A DNA stretch of 8,942 bases from assembly GCA_025449515.1 (NCBI GenBank), contig JANWJI010000136.1:1-8942 (forward strand), in the 5' to 3' direction. A program made the translations under genes and the position numbers. Each line of letters opens with the position of its first letter. The stretch's first letter is position 1. This DNA is from Nitrososphaeraceae archaeon. GTDB lineage: Archaea > Thermoproteota > Nitrososphaeria > Nitrososphaerales > Nitrososphaeraceae. The notes below the pieces were generated by a model that worked only from the letters and a program-made list of their open reading frames with translations, had not been told where the DNA came from and did no database searches. Shown one piece after another: positions 6,295-8,942 of the stretch.

Positions 6295-8130
6295 TTATGC
6301 CGCACATTCTCCTCTGGCAGTCTTTGCAGAGAATCTTATATCGCTACCATAGTCTTTATAGGATTCAGGATCCTGTTCTATTGGGTCTAACTGCGCTACT
6401 GGCGATAGCAAAACCTTCATATCATCAATACCTTTGACACTTCCAGTCCCAGCTTCATTTACGATCCTATAGATCCATTGCCTTAATGTTTCGGTCCCGG
6501 ATCTTTCGTGTTTGTATATCTCGATTATTTTTCTAAGGATATCAATCACACGTTTTGCCGGAACACGCATTATTGTCTTTCCCAATTCGCCATGTTCTCC
6601 AGTGTTCCCCGAAAATAACATTGTATACGTCGGTGCCATTGAGTTCTCAATCCTTGAAGCTCCACCGAAGAATCCGATTGTGGCGATCTCATGCTGCCCA
6701 CATGAGTTGGGACATCCACTGATCTTAATTGTGGAATCCCTCAGATCGTCATCAATATCATGCTGTAACTCCAAAAATTTGTACTCTATTTCCTTAGCTA
6801 AACGATGTGAATTTGTAATCGCCAAGTTACATGAAGTAGTTCCAGTACAGCCAACCGCGGATGCAATAGTTAATGCGCCAGGGTTTGTCAACCCTGCGGT
6901 CTCTATCCGAGTGTAGAAATTATATAAGTCTTTTCCATTTATGTATCTTATGGCGAAATTTTGCTGCGGCGTGTTTCGTGCAGTTCCTTCTATAGAGAAC
7001 TCGCGAATGGCTCCGGATAATACTCTTAGTTGATTCGCAGTGATATCACCAGCGCCTAATGTTACAAATGCCGTGAAATAACCTTCCTGTTTTTGAGAGA
7101 CGACATTCGTGTGCACCCATCTCTCATATGGACCTTCACTTAATGTGTTCTGTGTATCCAAGACAGGCAATTTCAAATATCTATGAGCCTTGGACATTTC
7201 CTTTTGTTCATTCTCTAAATGAACACGAAATAACTCCAAAGTGGAGCTAGCAATGGTCATTTCCACTATGGATCGTTCCTTGATCACCATTCGTTGAAAC
7301 GTGTCCCAACCTGTTTCGTTAACAAAGTATCGCATTCGATTTCTGGCCATATTTTCACGGTTTCCGTGTCTATCAAATAATCTGATGGTAGCTAAACAAG
7401 TCGGAAGAAGCCTATCTTCAAATGTGAAATCTTCCAAAAGGTGCCCCAAAAATGAAGCAGCACCCAAGCCTCCACCAAGATATATTCGAAAGCCTTTTAC
7501 GCCGTTATCATTAATCATTGGTACAAGCCCAATATCTGCAATTCTCACTAACCCATGGTCAGCGCAACAGGAAAAATTAATTTTGAATTTACGTGGAAGA
7601 TTTTGACATACGGGGTTGCGGAGAAAGAATTGAGCAATTGCTTTAGAATATGGAGTCGGATCAAACTCCTCCTTAGCACACACACCTGCAAAATGGCTGC
7701 ACATAACATTTCTGACCGTATTACCACAAGCCTCTCGCGTAGTTAGGCCGACATCAACAAGTCCTCGCATCACTTCACTAACATCTTCAAGTTGAACCCA
7801 GTGTAATTGGATATTCTGACGAGTAGATACATGAGCGGAGCCTATTGAGAAAGCCTCAGATAATCCTGCTATTTTTTCGAGCTGATCGGGTGTAATCTCT
7901 CCACTTGGAATCTTAATTCTTATCATACTGTAGCCCATCTGTAGTCTGGAACCATATGCACCATGTTGTAATCTGAAGCGACGAAAACCGTCTTCAGATA
8001 TACTACGTCGTCTGAAAAGCTTAACTTTTTGTGCAAAGTTGTCGGTTTCCTCTTTTTTCCCCCATTTGATGTGAGATCTCGTAAACAAATTGTTATCATG
8101 TTTAGAATCTGGAGCGACATTATTATTCAT
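6295..8130 (-). CDS. ferredoxin-dependent siroheme sulfite/nitrite reductase
   Basis: This is a six-electron reductase turning sulfite to sulfide (or nitrite to ammonium) on coupled siroheme and [4Fe-4S]. The 611 residues contain the duplicated fold: a ferrodoxin-like half-domain at about 60-125 with STRQNIQLHW (102-111), first catalytic half to about 320 (RNVMCS 140-145, LPRKFKINFS 178-187), and second ferrodoxin-like half at about 350-415 with TPQQNFAIRY. The second catalytic half carries the cluster and siroheme ligands: C-x5-C at Cys428/Cys434 (GCTGTTSC) and C-x3-C at Cys473/Cys477 (SGCPNSC). All four are present, so it should be active. No NADPH or flavin domain is attached, pointing to ferredoxin as donor. 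Sulfite is favoured because the sulfurtransferase follows directly and an ammonia oxidiser has little need to assimilate nitrite; sequence alone does not prove it. ATG 8130 fits the TATA box about 29 bases upstream; the transcript is probably leaderless. Confidence 0.9.
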   Translation of the reverse strand: MNNNVAPDSKHDNNLFTRSHIKWGKKEETDNFAQKVKLFRRRSISEDGFRRFRLQHGAYGSRLQMGYSMIRIKIPSGEITPDQLEKIAGLSEAFSIGSAHVSTRQNIQLHWVQLEDVSEVMRGLVDVGLTTREACGNTVRNVMCSHFAGVCAKEEFDPTPYSKAIAQFFLRNPVCQNLPRKFKINFSCCADHGLVRIADIGLVPMINDNGVKGFRIYLGGGLGAASFLGHLLEDFTFEDRLLPTCLATIRLFDRHGNRENMARNRMRYFVNETGWDTFQRMVIKERSIVEMTIASSTLELFRVHLENEQKEMSKAHRYLKLPVLDTQNTLSEGPYERWVHTNVVSQKQEGYFTAFVTLGAGDITANQLRVLSGAIREFSIEGTARNTPQQNFAIRYINGKDLYNFYTRIETAGLTNPGALTIASAVGCTGTTSCNLAITNSHRLAKEIEYKFLELQHDIDDDLRDSTIKISGCPNSCGQHEIATIGFFGGASRIENSMAPTYTMLFSGNTGEHGELGKTIMRVPAKRVIDILRKIIEIYKHERSGTETLRQWIYRIVNEAGTGSVKGIDDMKVLLSPVAQLDPIEQDPESYKDYGSDIRFSAKTARGECAA

Positions 8131-8151
8131 GATAACCTAATTCTATTTGTG

Positions 8152-8167
8152 AAACAATATATTGTTT
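8152..8167 (-). promoter_or_regulatory. palindromic promoter of the reductase-sulfurtransferase operon
   Basis: AAACAATATATTGTTT is a perfect 16-bp palindrome. Its central AATATATT is centred about 29 bases before the ATG at 8130, the expected TATA position for a leaderless archaeal transcript. A dyad exactly over the TATA box could be an operator where a homodimeric regulator blocks TBP binding. The promoter role is well supported by position; the operator role is inference. Confidence 0.6.
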
Positions 8168-8179
8168 ATGGAGTTCTAA

Positions 8180-8336
8180 CCAATTAGACTTATGCGAGTT
8201 GGCCATCAAGCAAAATGACTCTGACTATTTAATTGGGAATATATTTAGGTCAAAAATCAATTTTACAGAAGGGGTAATAATTGGACTATTAATTTTGTTG
8301 GTAAATCGCTTACATAATTCCAAAAGCCTTAATTGG
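8180..8336. promoter_or_regulatory. four TAATTGG/CCAATTA sites spaced about 50 bp
   Basis: CCAATTA occurs at 8180-8186, and its complement form TAATTGG at 8230-8236, 8278-8284 and 8330-8336, giving steps of 50, 48 and 52 bases. I noticed no other copy in the window. They lie 50-206 bases upstream of the reductase start, beyond the palindromic promoter. Possible regulator binding sites or phased DNA elements; low GC makes chance harder to exclude. Confidence 0.25.
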
Positions 8337-8776
8337 TTATCGCGATACGAAGACAACTTGATCTAGTTTATAAACGGTATTTTTTTCAGTTGTTTTATAC
8401 GCATTCAAGCATTTTTGGGATTCTTCGAATCCGACAAACTCGTGAAGATTTTCATATTGATATATCGCCAAACCTGCTTCCGGTCAAAACTTGTAGCACA
8501 TCAAGCATTCAATTTATTCATAATATTTGAATAAGGTCATAATACCAGTTACGCAAACTAAGATAATGACTTTTGATACCTGCTTTTCTTTAATTTGTAG
8601 CTTGGTACGGCTATTAGAGGAAATAGCAACCAAGGATTGGATGAATTATAATATCTAATGTGAGACTTATTATCACAGAACAGATAAGATCTTACTTTTG
8701 TATGTGTTGCATACTCGAAACTCATTTGTTGCGCGATAATTCCAAACTAAGATTCTGTCAATAACATAAAATCTAT
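8337..8776. other. intergenic region between the reductase promoter and the IS5 end
   Basis: No gene can be supported firmly. A minus-strand frame at 8337-8471 (TTG start, about 44 residues, YQYENLHEFVGFEESQKCLN) is hydrophilic and more protein-like than the opposite 65-codon plus-strand frame at 8333-8530. A short minus-strand start MLDVLQVLTG at 8508 would join it with a +1 shift. A plus-strand frame at 8527-8658 (about 43 residues) overlaps the hairpin at 8601-8634. These may be small genes, remnants or chance. Confidence 0.3.
8601..8634. repeat. imperfect 12-bp hairpin
   Basis: CTTGGT (8601-8606) pairs with ACCAAG (8629-8634), and GCTATT (8610-8615) with AATAGC (8622-8627), around a six-base loop AGAGGA. 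The two helices are separated only by a small internal loop (ACG opposite A). No T-run follows. It could be a structured RNA, a regulatory hairpin or a palindromic repeat unit. It also lies within a 43-codon open frame, so it might simply be coding. Confidence 0.35.
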
Positions 8777-8942
8777 CTAGTACGTACATTTTGGATAAGA
8801 GCCTATGCGAAAAGTCCTCCTCTTCTGTAAGTGATCCAAGCACAAGTAAGATGTAGCATTCCGACATAGTTCTCTATCCTCTTTTCCCATCTTATTAGCA
8901 ATCGTCTAAACCTGTTCATCCAAGAATGGGTCCTTTCAACAA
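8777..8942 (-). mobile_element. right end of an IS5-family insertion sequence, truncated by the window edge
   Basis: The element is recognised from its transposase C-terminus. The 3' end of an IS lies within a few tens of bases of the transposase stop, so the boundary should fall near 8775-8802. A CTAG at 8777-8780 matches the YTAR target of IS5-subgroup elements, and the stretch TTTTGGATAAGAGCC (8789-8803) is a candidate terminal inverted repeat. Both are guesses, because the left end and its matching repeat are outside the window. Confidence 0.5.
8803..8942 (-). CDS. IS5-family DDE transposase, C-terminal part
   Basis: The minus strand is open from the window edge to TAG 8805-8803 and encodes the last 45 residues of a transposase that begins outside the window. 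Seen: VERTHSWMNRFRRLLIRWEK, then RIENYVGMLHLTCAWI and the terminal RRGGLFA. This is the characteristic end of IS5-family (IS427/IS1031-like) DDE transposases, where the Glu of VERT is the third catalytic acid and the Leu/His/Cys-Ala helix closes the domain. The end looks intact, without stops or shifts, so the element may be complete and functional, but the two Asp and the start lie beyond the edge. The overlapping 64-codon frame at 8673-8867 is a shadow in another frame. Confidence 0.85.
   Translation of the reverse strand, partial: VERTHSWMNRFRRLLIRWEKRIENYVGMLHLTCAWITYRRGGLFA

Noticed and set aside
6512..6916. 134-codon plus-strand frame inside the siroheme reductase gene
   Set aside because: Antisense shadow of a gene with all expected catalytic cysteines.
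8418..8440. GGATTC-TTC-GAATCC resembling a tRNA T-arm
   Set aside because: The stem does not pair as a 5-bp T-arm with a TTCRANY loop, and no acceptor, D or anticodon arm can be found nearby.
8333..8530. 65-codon plus-strand frame with a TTG start
   Set aside because: No motif; the opposite strand is open over much of the same stretch with a more protein-like composition.
8673..8867. 64-codon minus-strand frame beginning MSECYILLVLGSLTEEE
   Set aside because: It lies in a different frame across the clear IS5 transposase C-terminus (8803-8942) and then runs past the element boundary.

Overview
The window looks like chromosomal DNA of an ammonia-oxidising archaeon of the Nitrososphaerales, most like the low-GC, gene-sparse Nitrosocosmicus type. 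This is inferred from an archaeal-type asparaginyl-tRNA synthetase close to the Pyrococcus form, a siroheme sulfite/nitrite reductase beside a two-domain rhodanese, a small secreted protein with GNPH repeats, TATA-like boxes about 26-30 bases before start codons (leaderless transcripts), and long AT-rich gaps. No sequence search was possible, so the taxonomy is provisional.

Left part (1-1181): a possible 3' end of a gene enters from the left edge (2-52). Two small minus-strand genes follow. One is an exported GNPH-repeat protein (224-471); the other is an 82-residue small protein (710-959). Neither reads through in one frame: in each, a convincing N-terminus and a convincing C-terminus lie in different frames, with shifts of opposite sign. 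They are either decaying genes, indel errors in the assembly, or frameshifted genes. A GC-rich 49-codon frame of unknown status sits between them and the ABC gene.

Centre (1182-5424): an orphan oligopeptide-type ABC transporter ATPase has a clear TATA box and no permease neighbours. asnS follows after a 640-base gap. A 1.3-kb gap then holds an 11-bp inverted repeat just after asnS, several short palindromes and a very small cysteine-rich open frame (CxxC plus CxxxCxxC) that looks like a zinc-binding microprotein.

Right part (5425-8942): a minus-strand pair, siroheme reductase then two-domain sulfurtransferase, separated by about 27 bases and probably co-transcribed, likely serves assimilatory sulfur metabolism. 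The promoter coincides with a perfect 16-bp palindrome, and four copies of TAATTGG/CCAATTA lie about 50 bp apart upstream. After a further gap with a 12-bp imperfect hairpin, the right edge cuts through the C-terminal end of an IS5-type transposase, which shows that mobile elements are present here.

The recognised genes otherwise have separate roles: peptide or nickel-type transport, translation, and sulfur or nitrogen reduction. About a third of the window is non-coding. I see no CRISPR array, tRNA or rRNA.
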